Assembly (NCBI GenBank): GCA_037446915.1
Contig: JBBIHP010000002.1
Coordinates: 1-64,000, forward strand
From: DSXH01 sp037446915
GTDB lineage: Bacteria > Bacteroidota > Ignavibacteria > Ignavibacteriales > Melioribacteraceae
Direction: 5' to 3'
Length of the DNA stretch: 64,000 bases
The notes below the pieces were generated by a model. It saw only the letters and a list, made by a program, of their open reading frames with translations. It was not told the origin of the DNA and ran no database searches. The translations under genes and the position numbers were made by a program. Shown piece after piece: positions 8,946 through 18,154 of the stretch (position 1 is its first letter; every line of letters begins with the position of its first letter).

Positions 8946-9929
8946 TTATTTATTCTTATCTAAAAATTTTGCAACATCCTTTGCAAAGTAAGTTAAAATC
9001 ATATCAGCCCCAGCACGTTTAATTGCAATAAGAGATTCAATCATAACTCTTTCTTCATCTATCCAATTATTTTTTCCGGCGGCTTTAATCATTGCATATT
9101 CACCGCTAACCTGGTAAGCGGCAGTAGGCATTCCGAATTTTTCTTTAACACGCCAGATGATATCCAGATAAGCGCCGGCGGGTTTTACCATAATCATGTC
9201 GGCACCTTCTTCAATATCGCTTTCTGCTTCGCGCAAAGCTTCATTACTGTTTGCAACATCCATCTGGTGCGAACGCCTGTCGCCAAACGCCGGGGCAGAT
9301 TCTGCAGCATCGCGGAAAGGTCCGTAAAACCCTGATGCATATTTAACGGCATAACTTAGAATTGGAATGTGGTTGAAACCTTTGTAGTCGAGAGCTTTCC
9401 GAATTGCAGAGACACGGCCGTCCATCATATCCGATGGAGCAATAATATCCGCACCGGCTTGAGCATGAGAAACAGCTTCTTTAGCAAGCAGCGCAACAGT
9501 TTCATCATTAAGAATATTTTCTCCATCTAATACTCCACAGTGCCCGTGCGAAGTGTATTCGCATAAGCAGACATCTGTAATTACAAGGAGATTTTTAACC
9601 TCGGCTTTAATTGCACGGACTGCTTGTTGAATTATTCCATTCGCATCATAAGCACCGGATCCAACTTCATCTTTATGATCCGGAATTCCGAACAAGATAA
9701 CCGCCGGAATATTGAGTTGTGCAACTTCTTTGCATTCCTTAACTACTACATCAATAGACATCTGGTAAACACCGGGCATAGAACGGACTTCGTTCTTAAC
9801 ATTATTGCCGGGGACAACAAATAGAGGGTAGATTAAATCACCCTTTGTTAATGCTGTCTCGCGAACCATATCGCGGACAAGTGGATTATATCTTAATCGT
9901 CTTAATCTTTTTGTTGGAAATGTGGCCAT
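8946..9929 (-). CDS. hemB: Delta-aminolevulinic acid dehydratase (porphobilinogen synthase)
   Basis: Condenses two 5-aminolevulinate molecules to porphobilinogen. The 327 residues start at the expected MATFPTKRLRRLR. The substrate Schiff-base lysines are in YAVKYASGFYGPFRDA and MIMVKPAGAYLD. The metal-site segment DVCLCEYTSHGHCG has the three cysteines of zinc-dependent HemB; the magnesium-only type lacks them. The gene follows a four-helix-bundle insert and hemG on the same strand. Confidence 0.95.
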   Translation of the reverse strand: MATFPTKRLRRLRYNPLVRDMVRETALTKGDLIYPLFVVPGNNVKNEVRSMPGVYQMSIDVVVKECKEVAQLNIPAVILFGIPDHKDEVGSGAYDANGIIQQAVRAIKAEVKNLLVITDVCLCEYTSHGHCGVLDGENILNDETVALLAKEAVSHAQAGADIIAPSDMMDGRVSAIRKALDYKGFNHIPILSYAVKYASGFYGPFRDAAESAPAFGDRRSHQMDVANSNEALREAESDIEEGADMIMVKPAGAYLDIIWRVKEKFGMPTAAYQVSGEYAMIKAAGKNNWIDEERVMIESLIAIKRAGADMILTYFAKDVAKFLDKNK

Positions 9930-9945
9930 GATTGCTCCAATTGAA

Positions 9946-10391
9946 AATGTATAATGTAGAATGTAGAATTTATAATTATAGAGTTTGTTTCGATTTTTTT
10001 ATAATACTTGTAAGTAATTTAATTAATTCAATGCAATCGTTTGAAATACTTTCAAATTCAGCTCCAGAAAGCGATTCGGATTCCTTAAGCAATTTTAACC
10101 AATAATCCGTTTCCTGTGATTCTTTTAAAGCTATATTGAGTTTATTTACAAAATCTTTTTTTGATGGGGCACTCTGTGCTTCGGAAATATTTGCACCGAT
10201 TGAAGTTGAGCTTCTTAATAATTGAGTAAAAAGTGGGTAAAGTGATTTATCTCTTGAAATAAGTAATTTATATAACCGAATCGAACGAGCAGCAAAAAGG
10301 AAACTTTTATTTAATAAAATATTTCCGTATTCAATTCTCTTTTCAGCCACAATCTTTTTCATTTTACAATATACATTATTAATTATACATC
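9946..10391. repeat. Imperfect inverted repeat bounding the intact four-helix-bundle gene
   Basis: The left arm 9946-9976 and the reverse complement of the right arm 10361-10391 agree at about 23 of 31 positions by eye. Both share ATGTATAAT and AATGTA words. The arms are AT-rich, so chance similarity is possible, but they lie exactly at the two edges of the small gene. The right arm contains the last two codons and stop of hemG. In the transcript the arms could pair into a long stem, as in 23S rRNA intervening sequences. Confidence 0.5.
9976..10362 (-). CDS. Four-helix bundle protein (23S rRNA intervening-sequence protein family)
   Basis: A 128-residue all-helical protein of the TIGR02436/S23 family. 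The signature RSSTSIGANISEAQSA is present at the centre, followed by KKDFVNKLNIALKESQETDYWLKLL. The family was first seen in intervening sequences inserted in 23S rRNA genes, and its function is not settled. Here it sits between hemG and hemB on the same strand, bounded by inverted repeats, and no rRNA is near. It appears intact and should be co-transcribed with the heme genes. A decayed relative lies at 18.2-18.5 kb. Confidence 0.85.
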   Translation of the reverse strand: MKKIVAEKRIEYGNILLNKSFLFAARSIRLYKLLISRDKSLYPLFTQLLRSSTSIGANISEAQSAPSKKDFVNKLNIALKESQETDYWLKLLKESESLSGAEFESISNDCIELIKLLTSIIKKSKQTL

Positions 10392-11765
10392 ACCGTTTTT
10401 CTGAATTCGCTTCAAAGTAATTTCCGAATTCTTTACACAATCCCCGACAGAAATACCGCCGCGGAAGTTTCCGCTTATAAATATTCCGTGATTTTCTTTC
10501 TCAAATTTATCGAAATAATTTTCATGTTCTATATACCCGATATTGTATTGAGGGATTGCTTTGTTCCACATTCTATCTTTAATAAAAATAGGATCGTTCG
10601 ATATGTTCATAATCTGTTTGAACTCATTGAGAACTTTTTCAATCAACTTTTCTTTTTCCAGATCGAATAGAAATGGTGAGCGGGCACCACCTATAAAAAG
10701 TGTAAACGCAGCATTATCATTATTACAACGGTTTGGAAAAATTGTTGAACTCCAGATAGCACCAAGAAAACTCTTCTTTTCATTTGATGGAATTAAAAAT
10801 CCGAATCCATCAAGCTTCCTTAATATATCTTTCTTTTTGAATCCAAGAAACAATACCATAACCGGCGGATAGTAAATTGCACGGGCATGCTTTTCAAAAT
10901 CAGAATCCAGATTCGAAAATATTTGCGATGCCGAATGAACAGGAATAGTTGAAAGAACAAAATCAGTTTTAATCTCTTTCACTTCACCATTATTTTCATA
11001 TTTTACAATCCACTTATTTACACTGCGCCCTACACTATGAACTCTGCTCTCGTATTGGATTTTATTTTTCAATTTATCGGCAATTGCTTTCGGGAAGGTT
11101 TGCATACCATTAATAAACGAAAACATCTTAGCACTTTGCTTCGATTGTTCAGCACGTCTTTTTCTTTCCCTTGCACCTTTAATCATTCCCATTACCAATC
11201 CGCCGTAAACCTCTTCAAGACGGTAAAGTTTTGGAAAAGCCGACTTAACACTTAGCTTATAAGGGTCACCGGCAAATACACCGCTTACAAAAGGATCAAT
11301 TGCATAATCGAGGAATTCCTGGCCTAATCTTCTCTTAACAAACTGAGCCATGCTCAAATAATAACCGTCATCCGATTTACCAATAAATGGTTCAGCCATC
11401 ACACGGAACTTTGCCTTTGTAGAGAATAGTCCTGTTGTTATAAAAGCTGCCGGCGAGGTTGGTAGTGCATGTAATTCACCGCTACGTAATATGTAACGTT
11501 TATTTGAAGATTCATTAGCATAAACCATTTCATCGGAGAGTCCGATATCATCAACTATTTGACGAATTAGCGGAGTAGTTTCCAATCCGGAATTAGGACC
11601 GGAATCAATAAGGAAACCGTTTTCAATGAATGTTTCCATCGCACCGCCAGCTTCCTTTTTAGATTCCAGAATTTTTATATCATAGCCATTTTTATTCAGC
11701 CAGTATGCAGTTGCTAAACCTGAAATTCCTGCCCCAATTATTACGACACTTTTTTTATCATTCAT
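10383..11765 (-). CDS. hemG: Protoporphyrinogen oxidase, FAD-dependent (HemY type)
   Basis: Oxidises protoporphyrinogen IX to protoporphyrin IX, the step before iron insertion. The 460 residues begin with the dinucleotide-binding motif VVIIGAGISGLATAYWL and end with GIFISGNFRGGISVGDCV, the C-terminal FAD-contact region of this amine-oxidase family. This type normally uses oxygen, yet coproporphyrinogen oxidation in the same locus is by the oxygen-independent HemN. Its last codons and stop fall within the inverted repeat that bounds the next small gene, so the native C-terminus may have been altered by insertion. Some annotators call this gene hemY. Confidence 0.92.
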   Translation of the reverse strand: MNDKKSVVIIGAGISGLATAYWLNKNGYDIKILESKKEAGGAMETFIENGFLIDSGPNSGLETTPLIRQIVDDIGLSDEMVYANESSNKRYILRSGELHALPTSPAAFITTGLFSTKAKFRVMAEPFIGKSDDGYYLSMAQFVKRRLGQEFLDYAIDPFVSGVFAGDPYKLSVKSAFPKLYRLEEVYGGLVMGMIKGARERKRRAEQSKQSAKMFSFINGMQTFPKAIADKLKNKIQYESRVHSVGRSVNKWIVKYENNGEVKEIKTDFVLSTIPVHSASQIFSNLDSDFEKHARAIYYPPVMVLFLGFKKKDILRKLDGFGFLIPSNEKKSFLGAIWSSTIFPNRCNNDNAAFTLFIGGARSPFLFDLEKEKLIEKVLNEFKQIMNISNDPIFIKDRMWNKAIPQYNIGYIEHENYFDKFEKENHGIFISGNFRGGISVGDCVKNSEITLKRIQKNGDV

Positions 11766-11802
11766 TCATTATCAACCAATAAATATTTTATTCCACAACT
11801 TA

Positions 11803-13896
11803 TTAATCTAATCCTCTGCGTTTTAACAAAGCATCAACTTTAGGTTCTCTTCCTCTAAATTTTTTGTATAGAATCATAGAATCTTCCGAGCCGCTCCTTG
11901 CAAGAATATAATTTCTAAAAGCATCAGCAGTTTTCTTATCGAAAAGATTTCCGGTTTCAGCAAAAGCTTCAAATGCATCGGCATCTAAAACCGCAGCCCA
12001 TATATAACTGTAATATCCGGCAGCGTATCCGCCAAGTATATGTCCGAAGTTTGTACTCTGGTAACGCGATTCAATTTCGGGTATAAGCCCGATTTTCTTG
12101 TAAACATTTTTTTCGAATTCAGTAACGTCACGTTCCTTATTATCGGTTAACATGTGCCAATCCATATCAAGGAATGAAGCAGCTAAATATTCAACTGTTT
12201 CAAAACCCTGGTTAAATAATCTCGAGTTAACAATTTTCTGAATCAATGCATCCGGAATTATTTCGCCGGTCTGATAATGACGGGCATACATTTTAAGCAC
12301 TTCAGGTTCTAAAGCCCAGTTTTCCATTATTTGAGATGGAAGTTCAACAAAATCCCGTGGAGTATTTCTGCCGCCGGGATAATCGTAATTTGAGAAAAGA
12401 GAATTCAATCCGTGCCCAAGTTCGTGGAAGAGTGTATTTACTTCGTCTATACTCATCAATGCCGGTTTATCTGCAGTCGGTTTAGAAAAGTTTCCAACAT
12501 TATAAACAAGGGGAGTAATAAATTTACCTTCGATGTTCTGCTGCCCTCTAAATCCGCTGGACCATGCACCGCTCCTCTTACCATCGCGCGGATAATAATC
12601 GCTATAGAAAATTCCGATATGCTTTCCATCCGATTCCTGTACTTCAAATACTTCAACGTCAGGATGATAAACTTCTATGTCATTCCTTGGTATAAATTTT
12701 ATTCCATAGAGTTTTGAAGCAACTTCGAAAGCCCCGGCTCTCACATTTTCCATTTTGAAATAAGGGCGAAGCATCGATTCATCAAGATCGTATTTTTCCT
12801 TTTTAACTTTTTCTGCATAATACCACCAATCCCATGCAGCTAATTTGAAGTTGCCCTTTTCTTTATCAATTATTTTCTGCATATCAGTAACTTCCATTTT
12901 TGCTCTCTTAATTGCCGGAGTCCAGAGATCATTCAGAAATTTATAAACATTATCCGGATTTTTTGCCATGTTACGTTCAAGCACAAAATCTGCAAATGTT
13001 TTATAACCGAGTAAGTTTGCTCTATCAACACGTAATGAAGCAACACGCGAAACAATTTTCTTGTTATCGAACTCATTGTTATTGTTACCCCGGTTTATAT
13101 ATGCCTTAAATATTTTTTCTCTAAGTTCTCTTTTTTGTGAATATTGGAGAAAAGGAATAAAGCTCGGTTTTTGTAAAGAGAAAGCCCACTTACCAACCAT
13201 GCTCTTTGATTTAGCAAGTTCAGCAGCAGAATTTATAACATCTTCAGGCAACCCTATCAAATCTTCTTTATTTTCTATTACAAGTGCAATTGCATTGGTT
13301 TCTTTAAGAGCATTTTCGCTGAATTTTAATCCGAGCATCGAAAGTTCCTGATTAATCTGCCTGAGTTTTTCTTTACCGGCCTCATTAAGTTCGGCACCGC
13401 TTCTTACTGCATTCTTATAATAGTTCTCAACAACATTTCTTTCGACTTCTGTTAGTTTATCTTTATTAACATAAACCGCTTTAATTCTGGCAAAGAGTTT
13501 ATCGTTAAGTGCAATATCGTCCCGGTGTTTTGCGAGCATAGGAGTAGTAACTCGAGCAATTTTTTGAATTTCATCGGTAGTATTTGCACCGTTCAGCGCT
13601 CCGAACACACGGTTTACTCTACCAAGGAATTCGCCTGATTTTTCCAGAGGGATAATTGTATTCTTAAATGTTGGTTTTTCAGGGTTGTTGATTATTGCAT
13701 CAATCTCTGTTTTTTCAAGCCGGATTCCTTCTTCAATTGCCGGAAGAAAATGCTCAACCTTAATTTCGTTAAACGGGGGAGTTTCGTATGGAGTTTTCCA
13801 TTCTTTAAAGAACGGGTTTTCAATATTTTTATTCTGAGCGTTTGTCATAGTAGCACTAATTAATAATGTGATTAATAGAATTAATTTTGTTTTCAT
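11803..13896 (-). CDS. dcp: M3 family peptidyl-dipeptidase (Dcp-like), secreted
   Basis: A 697-residue zinc metallopeptidase that releases dipeptides from C-termini. The zinc motif HELGH is at residues 491-495, followed by GLNSLFSNYDYPGGRNTPRDFVELPSQIMENW, which includes the third ligand region. The Sec signal peptide (about 20 residues, ending at TNAQ) predicts export to the periplasm, as in Dcp rather than cytosolic oligopeptidase A. It lies between hemG and hemH on the same strand but has no evident part in heme synthesis. Confidence 0.9.
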   Translation of the reverse strand: MKTKLILLITLLISATMTNAQNKNIENPFFKEWKTPYETPPFNEIKVEHFLPAIEEGIRLEKTEIDAIINNPEKPTFKNTIIPLEKSGEFLGRVNRVFGALNGANTTDEIQKIARVTTPMLAKHRDDIALNDKLFARIKAVYVNKDKLTEVERNVVENYYKNAVRSGAELNEAGKEKLRQINQELSMLGLKFSENALKETNAIALVIENKEDLIGLPEDVINSAAELAKSKSMVGKWAFSLQKPSFIPFLQYSQKRELREKIFKAYINRGNNNNEFDNKKIVSRVASLRVDRANLLGYKTFADFVLERNMAKNPDNVYKFLNDLWTPAIKRAKMEVTDMQKIIDKEKGNFKLAAWDWWYYAEKVKKEKYDLDESMLRPYFKMENVRAGAFEVASKLYGIKFIPRNDIEVYHPDVEVFEVQESDGKHIGIFYSDYYPRDGKRSGAWSSGFRGQQNIEGKFITPLVYNVGNFSKPTADKPALMSIDEVNTLFHELGHGLNSLFSNYDYPGGRNTPRDFVELPSQIMENWALEPEVLKMYARHYQTGEIIPDALIQKIVNSRLFNQGFETVEYLAASFLDMDWHMLTDNKERDVTEFEKNVYKKIGLIPEIESRYQSTNFGHILGGYAAGYYSYIWAAVLDADAFEAFAETGNLFDKKTADAFRNYILARSGSEDSMILYKKFRGREPKVDALLKRRGLD

Positions 13897-13964
13897 GATT
13901 TCCTCGTTGTTTCATTTATCAAATAGATGTGAGTTGTGAAATAGAAATTCATTTTAATATGAAT

Positions 13965-14918
13965 CTAAATTTCATTCTTCACAAGATCTTTCAATGCATC
14001 AATATACAATTGCGAGTCATTTAATCCTTTCATTACAATATAATGTTCAATTCCGCACTCATCCGCAACGTGCCGGTATTCAATATCAAGTTCAAATAAA
14101 GTTTCAATATGATCCGATACAAAACTGATTGGAATTATCAGTAGATGTTTATTCCCCTTATTTGCAAGTTCTTCAATCATAGTATCTGTAGAGGGTTCAA
14201 GCCATTTCATCGGACCAACTTTACTCTGATAACACAGATGATAACTATGAGAATAATTCCGTTGTTTCATTACAGCTTCTACAGTTTGTTTTATCTGGTT
14301 GCTATATGGATCTCCTTTTTTTACCAAACTGACCGGTGTGCCGTGTGCACTGAATACAAGCTGAACTTCACTTCTAAAAATTTCAGAAAAACTTAAAAGA
14401 GCTTCATCAATGCGTTGATTTATAGCAGATAAATAACCGGGATGATTATAATAACTATTTATAAATACTAACTTCTTTTCCTCGCCATTATAATGGCGTT
14501 TCCATTCGTTGAACGATGATCCGGTTGTAGTAATCGAGTAGTGCGGGTAAAGCGGAAGAAGTATAATCTTGTCGTAATTAACGGATTCAATTTTTTCGAT
14601 AATTGTTTGTGTTAAAGGTTTCCAGTAACGCATAGCAATTAACACATCGGTATTAGAATTAATTTTTCTTAATTCAATCTCTAATTTATTTCTTTGAATT
14701 TCAGTCCATTCATTAATTGGAGATTTACCGCCGATAAGCTTATACTCTTCAATAACTTTAGAAGCTCTTCTATTTGAAATTAATTTAGCAAATAATTTTT
14801 GTCCGATAGGAATCTTAAAAATATCCGGATCGCAAAATAGATTATATAAAAAAGGTTCTACGGCTTCTAAAGAATCGGGTCCGCCAAGATTAAGAAGTAC
14901 AACAGCAGTTTTGCTCAA
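13965..14918 (-). CDS. hemH: Ferrochelatase
   Basis: Inserts Fe2+ into protoporphyrin IX to form protoheme. The 317 residues start AVVLLNLGGPDSLEAVEPFLYNLF, the family hallmark, and the catalytic histidine lies in LVFSAHGTPVSLVKKGDPY. The start is TTG 14916-14918, with an AGGAT element about nine bases ahead; no ATG fits the family start. It heads a minus-strand run with the peptidase, hemG and hemB behind it, and is divergent from the ATP-grasp gene across 182 bases. Confidence 0.95.
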   Translation of the reverse strand: MSKTAVVLLNLGGPDSLEAVEPFLYNLFCDPDIFKIPIGQKLFAKLISNRRASKVIEEYKLIGGKSPINEWTEIQRNKLEIELRKINSNTDVLIAMRYWKPLTQTIIEKIESVNYDKIILLPLYPHYSITTTGSSFNEWKRHYNGEEKKLVFINSYYNHPGYLSAINQRIDEALLSFSEIFRSEVQLVFSAHGTPVSLVKKGDPYSNQIKQTVEAVMKQRNYSHSYHLCYQSKVGPMKWLEPSTDTMIEELANKGNKHLLIIPISFVSDHIETLFELDIEYRHVADECGIEHYIVMKGLNDSQLYIDALKDLVKNEI

Positions 14919-15100
14919 AAAAGTTATCCTTTCTTTATAAAATGCATGGCAAATTTAAGGAATTTAACCTAAGAATTTTAGTCAAAAGAGTGGCACTTAT
15001 TAGAAGTCAATTTAATTTTACCGGTTTAATAATACAATTTTATTGAGTTATTCTGGATATTTCCTTAAAATAAGTCGGGAATAAACGAGCGGAATACAAT

Positions 15101-16294
15101 ATGAAAAAACCGACCATCTTATGTATCTCCAGTTATGAAAAAGGTTTCGATTTTTTGACGCAAGCTAAAGAAGAGGGGAGCAGAGTTTTACTTCTAACAT
15201 CTCAAAGTCTGCATGATGTACAATGGCCTAAGGAAAGCATAGATGAAATATTTTATATGCCCGATGTAAACAAAGAGTGGAATATCGATCACATGATTAA
15301 TGCTGTAAGCTTTATAGCACGAAAAGAACAAATTGATAGAATTGTTGCGCTCGATGATTTTGATGTTGAAAAAGCATCTCGTTTAAGAGAACATTTACGG
15401 GTACCCGGAATGGGAGATACAACCGCAAGGTATTTCCGCGATAAACTTGCAATGAGAATGAAAGCAGAAGAAGAGGGAATTGGTGTTCCACCTTTTGTAC
15501 ATATTTTGAATTATGACAAGATAAAAAGCTATCTAACAAATGTAGAACCTCCTTATGTATTAAAACCGAGAATGCAAGCCGGTGCAATAGGAATTAAAAA
15601 AATTAATAATGAGGAAGAACTCTGGAAGAATCTTGAAATACTTGGCGACCGTCAATCATATTTTCTTCTCGAAAAATTTATTCCCGGAAATATTTATCAT
15701 GTAGATAGTATTATTGTTAACAGGGAAGTATTATTCTCCGTTGCAAGTCAATACGGATTACCACCATTGGAAGTTGCCCACGAAGGAAGAGTTTTTTCGA
15801 GCAGAACAATGAAACGCGGAACAAAGGATGAAAGAAAGTTAATTAGTATGAATGATCACTTATTAAAATCACTTGGACTTGTAAAGGGGGTATCACATTC
15901 GGAATTTATTAAGGGCAACGACTGTAAATTCTATTTTCTGGAAACATCGGCAAGAGTTGGCGGGGCTAATCTAGCTGACCTGGTTTATTATTCTACGGGA
16001 GTTAACTTATGGAGGGAATGGGCAAAGCTTGAATTGAATGAAAAGTATAAAATTCCTAAAGCAAAAAATGATTACGCGGCAATTCTTCAATCACTTGCTA
16101 AACAGGAGTGGCCTGATATGAATTCATTTAACAATCCCGAGGTTGTATGGCGTTTAAAAAAGAAATTCCATGCGGGTTTAATAATTGCCTCGCCTAAGTA
16201 CGATAGAATTGATGAACTGATTAAGAATTACACAGAAAGATTTTATAATGAATTTTTTACTTCGGCTCCGGTTCCAGATAAACCGACTGAATAA
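15101..16294 (+). CDS. ATP-grasp domain protein
   Basis: A 397-residue ATP-grasp enzyme with an N-terminal Rossmann-like domain and a carbamoyl-phosphate-synthase/biotin-carboxylase-like ATP-grasp. PPYVLKPRMQAGAIGIKKI is the nucleotide-binding lysine loop, and FLETSARVGGANLADL carries the metal-binding E-x-(S/N)-x-R-x-GG-x-N signature. Such proteins ligate a carboxylate to an amine or thiol via an acyl-phosphate. The substrate cannot be predicted. It is the only plus-strand gene, with the lipoprotein after it, inside the heme region, so it is probably transcribed on its own. Confidence 0.8.
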   Translation: MKKPTILCISSYEKGFDFLTQAKEEGSRVLLLTSQSLHDVQWPKESIDEIFYMPDVNKEWNIDHMINAVSFIARKEQIDRIVALDDFDVEKASRLREHLRVPGMGDTTARYFRDKLAMRMKAEEEGIGVPPFVHILNYDKIKSYLTNVEPPYVLKPRMQAGAIGIKKINNEEELWKNLEILGDRQSYFLLEKFIPGNIYHVDSIIVNREVLFSVASQYGLPPLEVAHEGRVFSSRTMKRGTKDERKLISMNDHLLKSLGLVKGVSHSEFIKGNDCKFYFLETSARVGGANLADLVYYSTGVNLWREWAKLELNEKYKIPKAKNDYAAILQSLAKQEWPDMNSFNNPEVVWRLKKKFHAGLIIASPKYDRIDELIKNYTERFYNEFFTSAPVPDKPTE

Positions 16295-16362
16295 AGTGTG
16301 ATATTTATCATTACTTGTTTTTTTAACATATTTTATTTTGCATCTAACAATAAGGAGAACTT

Positions 16363-16707
16363 ATGAAAAAATTATTATCAGCTATTCTTTTATTGATTTT
16401 TGTCTTGATTAACGTTGCTTGTTCGGATGAACCAGCCAGCGTAAGAGTTAAGAACGAGAGAACAAACAAAGCAAATGTTCAGATTAAACAAGCGGACGGT
16501 AACACAATTAATATTAATGATGTTTCGGGCGGTGCAACATCAGCATATAGAGATGTTGTTGAGGGAGCGACAATTGCCACTGCAGTAATTCAGAATGAAC
16601 AAACTTCTCCATCAGCTTCTTTTACAACAACAACTAACAGAAATTACACTATAGTAATTACAGCAACAAATCCGGCAACATTAAGGATTGATTCTGAGGA
16701 TAAGTAG
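16363..16707 (+). CDS. Small secreted lipoprotein of unknown function
   Basis: A 114-residue protein with a lipoprotein signal peptide: MKKLLSAILLLIFVLINVAC with the lipidated cysteine at residue 20. The mature part is a short beta-rich, serine/threonine-rich domain (RVKNERTNKANVQIKQADG and FTTTTNRNYTIVITATN). This looks like a small beta-sandwich, reminiscent of DUF4397-type domains, but I do not recognise it firmly. A strong AAGGAGAA precedes the ATG. A stem-loop follows. Confidence 0.65.
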   Translation: MKKLLSAILLLIFVLINVACSDEPASVRVKNERTNKANVQIKQADGNTININDVSGGATSAYRDVVEGATIATAVIQNEQTSPSASFTTTTNRNYTIVITATNPATLRIDSEDK

Positions 16708-16719
16708 TTTAATGTGAAT

Positions 16720-16741
16720 GATGCGGTGTAATAGCCGCATC
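16720..16741. terminator. Stem-loop between convergent lipoprotein gene and hemN
   Basis: GATGCGG (16720-16726) and CCGCATC (16735-16741) are a perfect 7-bp inverted repeat with an 8-base loop. It sits between two convergent stop codons, so it could serve both. There is no T-run on either side. Confidence 0.5.
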
Positions 16742-16743
16742 AA

Positions 16744-18120
16744 TTATACTGTGCGCGAGTATTTTGCCTTATCGGTTTTTTGTTCGATATACCAATCGAA
16801 ACACATAGCAATATTTCTAATTAGTAATCTGCCCATCTCTGTTATAATAATTTTCCTATCTTTTATCTGAACCAGTTTATCATCGATGAACTCTTTCAAA
16901 CCGTCAAGACTGGACGAGAAATATTTTTCAAACTCTATATTAAATTTCTTTTCAACGTCTGAGAAGTCGAGCTCGAAATCGCACATTATTCTTGTAATAA
17001 CGTGTCTTCTTATAAGATCGTCATCGCTCAAAAAGTAACCACGTTCAATAGGAAGAGTATTATCGTTAAGGAGATTGAAATACTCAACTTCTTTCTTCAC
17101 ATTTTGAGCATAGCATCTTCCAATCTGGCTTATACTTGTAATTCCAAATCCATAAAGATCTGCACCGGCATGTGTACTATAACCCTGAAAATTCCGATAG
17201 AGTTTTTTATTACGCAGTGCAACAGCAAGCTCATCGTCCGGTTTTGCAAAATGATCCATTCCAATAAATACATACCCGGCGCTGGTTAACTTCTCAATCG
17301 TCATTTTAAGAATCTGTAACTTCTCTTCGGGCAAGGGTAAATCTTCAGGTTTAATTAATGCCATATGTTTTTTCATCCATGGAACGTGAGCATAGTTAAA
17401 GACAGCAATACGGTCCGGTGAGATATCAATTATCGCATCAACGGTTTTTGCAAACGAGTCCGCAGTCTGAAAAGGTAAACCGTAAATTAAATCAAGATTG
17501 ATACTCTGGAATTTCAATTCTTTTACCCAATTAACAACCTGTCTTGTCATCCCTTCCGGTTGAATTCTGTTAACGGAGCGCTGCACTTTGTCATCAAAGT
17601 CCTGAACACCCATACTGATTCGGTTAAATCCAGTATTACGAAGTGCTTCAAGATGTTCTTTTGTTAAACCGCGGGGATCAATTTCGCAGCCCTGCTCAGA
17701 ATTATCTGTAAATATGAAGTTCTGGTTGATATATAATTTTAAGTCGCTTAATTCATCAGGATTAAGATGTGTTGGCGTTCCTCCGCCCCAGTGTAGTTGA
17801 ACTACTTTACGTCCATCTACAATATATGAGCGAAGTAAGTCGATCTCATTCTTGACATATTTTATATATTCTTTAATTCGATCTCTATTACGTGTTATAA
17901 TCATATTACAGCCGCAGAAGTAACAAAGCGTATCGCAAAATGGAATATGAAAGTAGAGAGAAAGTTCGGGAGGATTATTCTGGTTATTTGTGCGAATTAC
18001 TTCATCGAGATATTTCTCCGCTGTAAATGAGTCGTTAAATTGCGGAGCCGTAGGATAACTTGTGTAACGGGGACCTGGCCTATCGTATTTTTTTATTAAT
18101 TCTATATCAATGTTAAACAT
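16744..18120 (-). CDS. hemN: Oxygen-independent coproporphyrinogen III oxidase
   Basis: A radical SAM enzyme that decarboxylates coproporphyrinogen III to protoporphyrinogen IX without oxygen. The cluster motif CDTLCYFCGC supplies C62, C66, C69 and the HemN-specific C71. RYTSYPTAPQF at the N-terminus is the true HemN signature that separates it from HemW-type proteins, and 458 residues is the normal HemN length. AAGGTG precedes ATG 18120. It is separated from hemE only by the decayed four-helix-bundle element. Confidence 0.94.
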   Translation of the reverse strand: MFNIDIELIKKYDRPGPRYTSYPTAPQFNDSFTAEKYLDEVIRTNNQNNPPELSLYFHIPFCDTLCYFCGCNMIITRNRDRIKEYIKYVKNEIDLLRSYIVDGRKVVQLHWGGGTPTHLNPDELSDLKLYINQNFIFTDNSEQGCEIDPRGLTKEHLEALRNTGFNRISMGVQDFDDKVQRSVNRIQPEGMTRQVVNWVKELKFQSINLDLIYGLPFQTADSFAKTVDAIIDISPDRIAVFNYAHVPWMKKHMALIKPEDLPLPEEKLQILKMTIEKLTSAGYVFIGMDHFAKPDDELAVALRNKKLYRNFQGYSTHAGADLYGFGITSISQIGRCYAQNVKKEVEYFNLLNDNTLPIERGYFLSDDDLIRRHVITRIMCDFELDFSDVEKKFNIEFEKYFSSSLDGLKEFIDDKLVQIKDRKIIITEMGRLLIRNIAMCFDWYIEQKTDKAKYSRTV

Positions 18121-18154
18121 AATTCACCTTTTAAGGGAAAGAATCACTTTGTTC

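Noticed and set aside
9976..10362. A nearby 23S rRNA gene, suggested by the intervening-sequence-type protein
   Set aside because: Both flanks code for conserved heme enzymes on the same strand and no rRNA-like sequence is visible around either copy.
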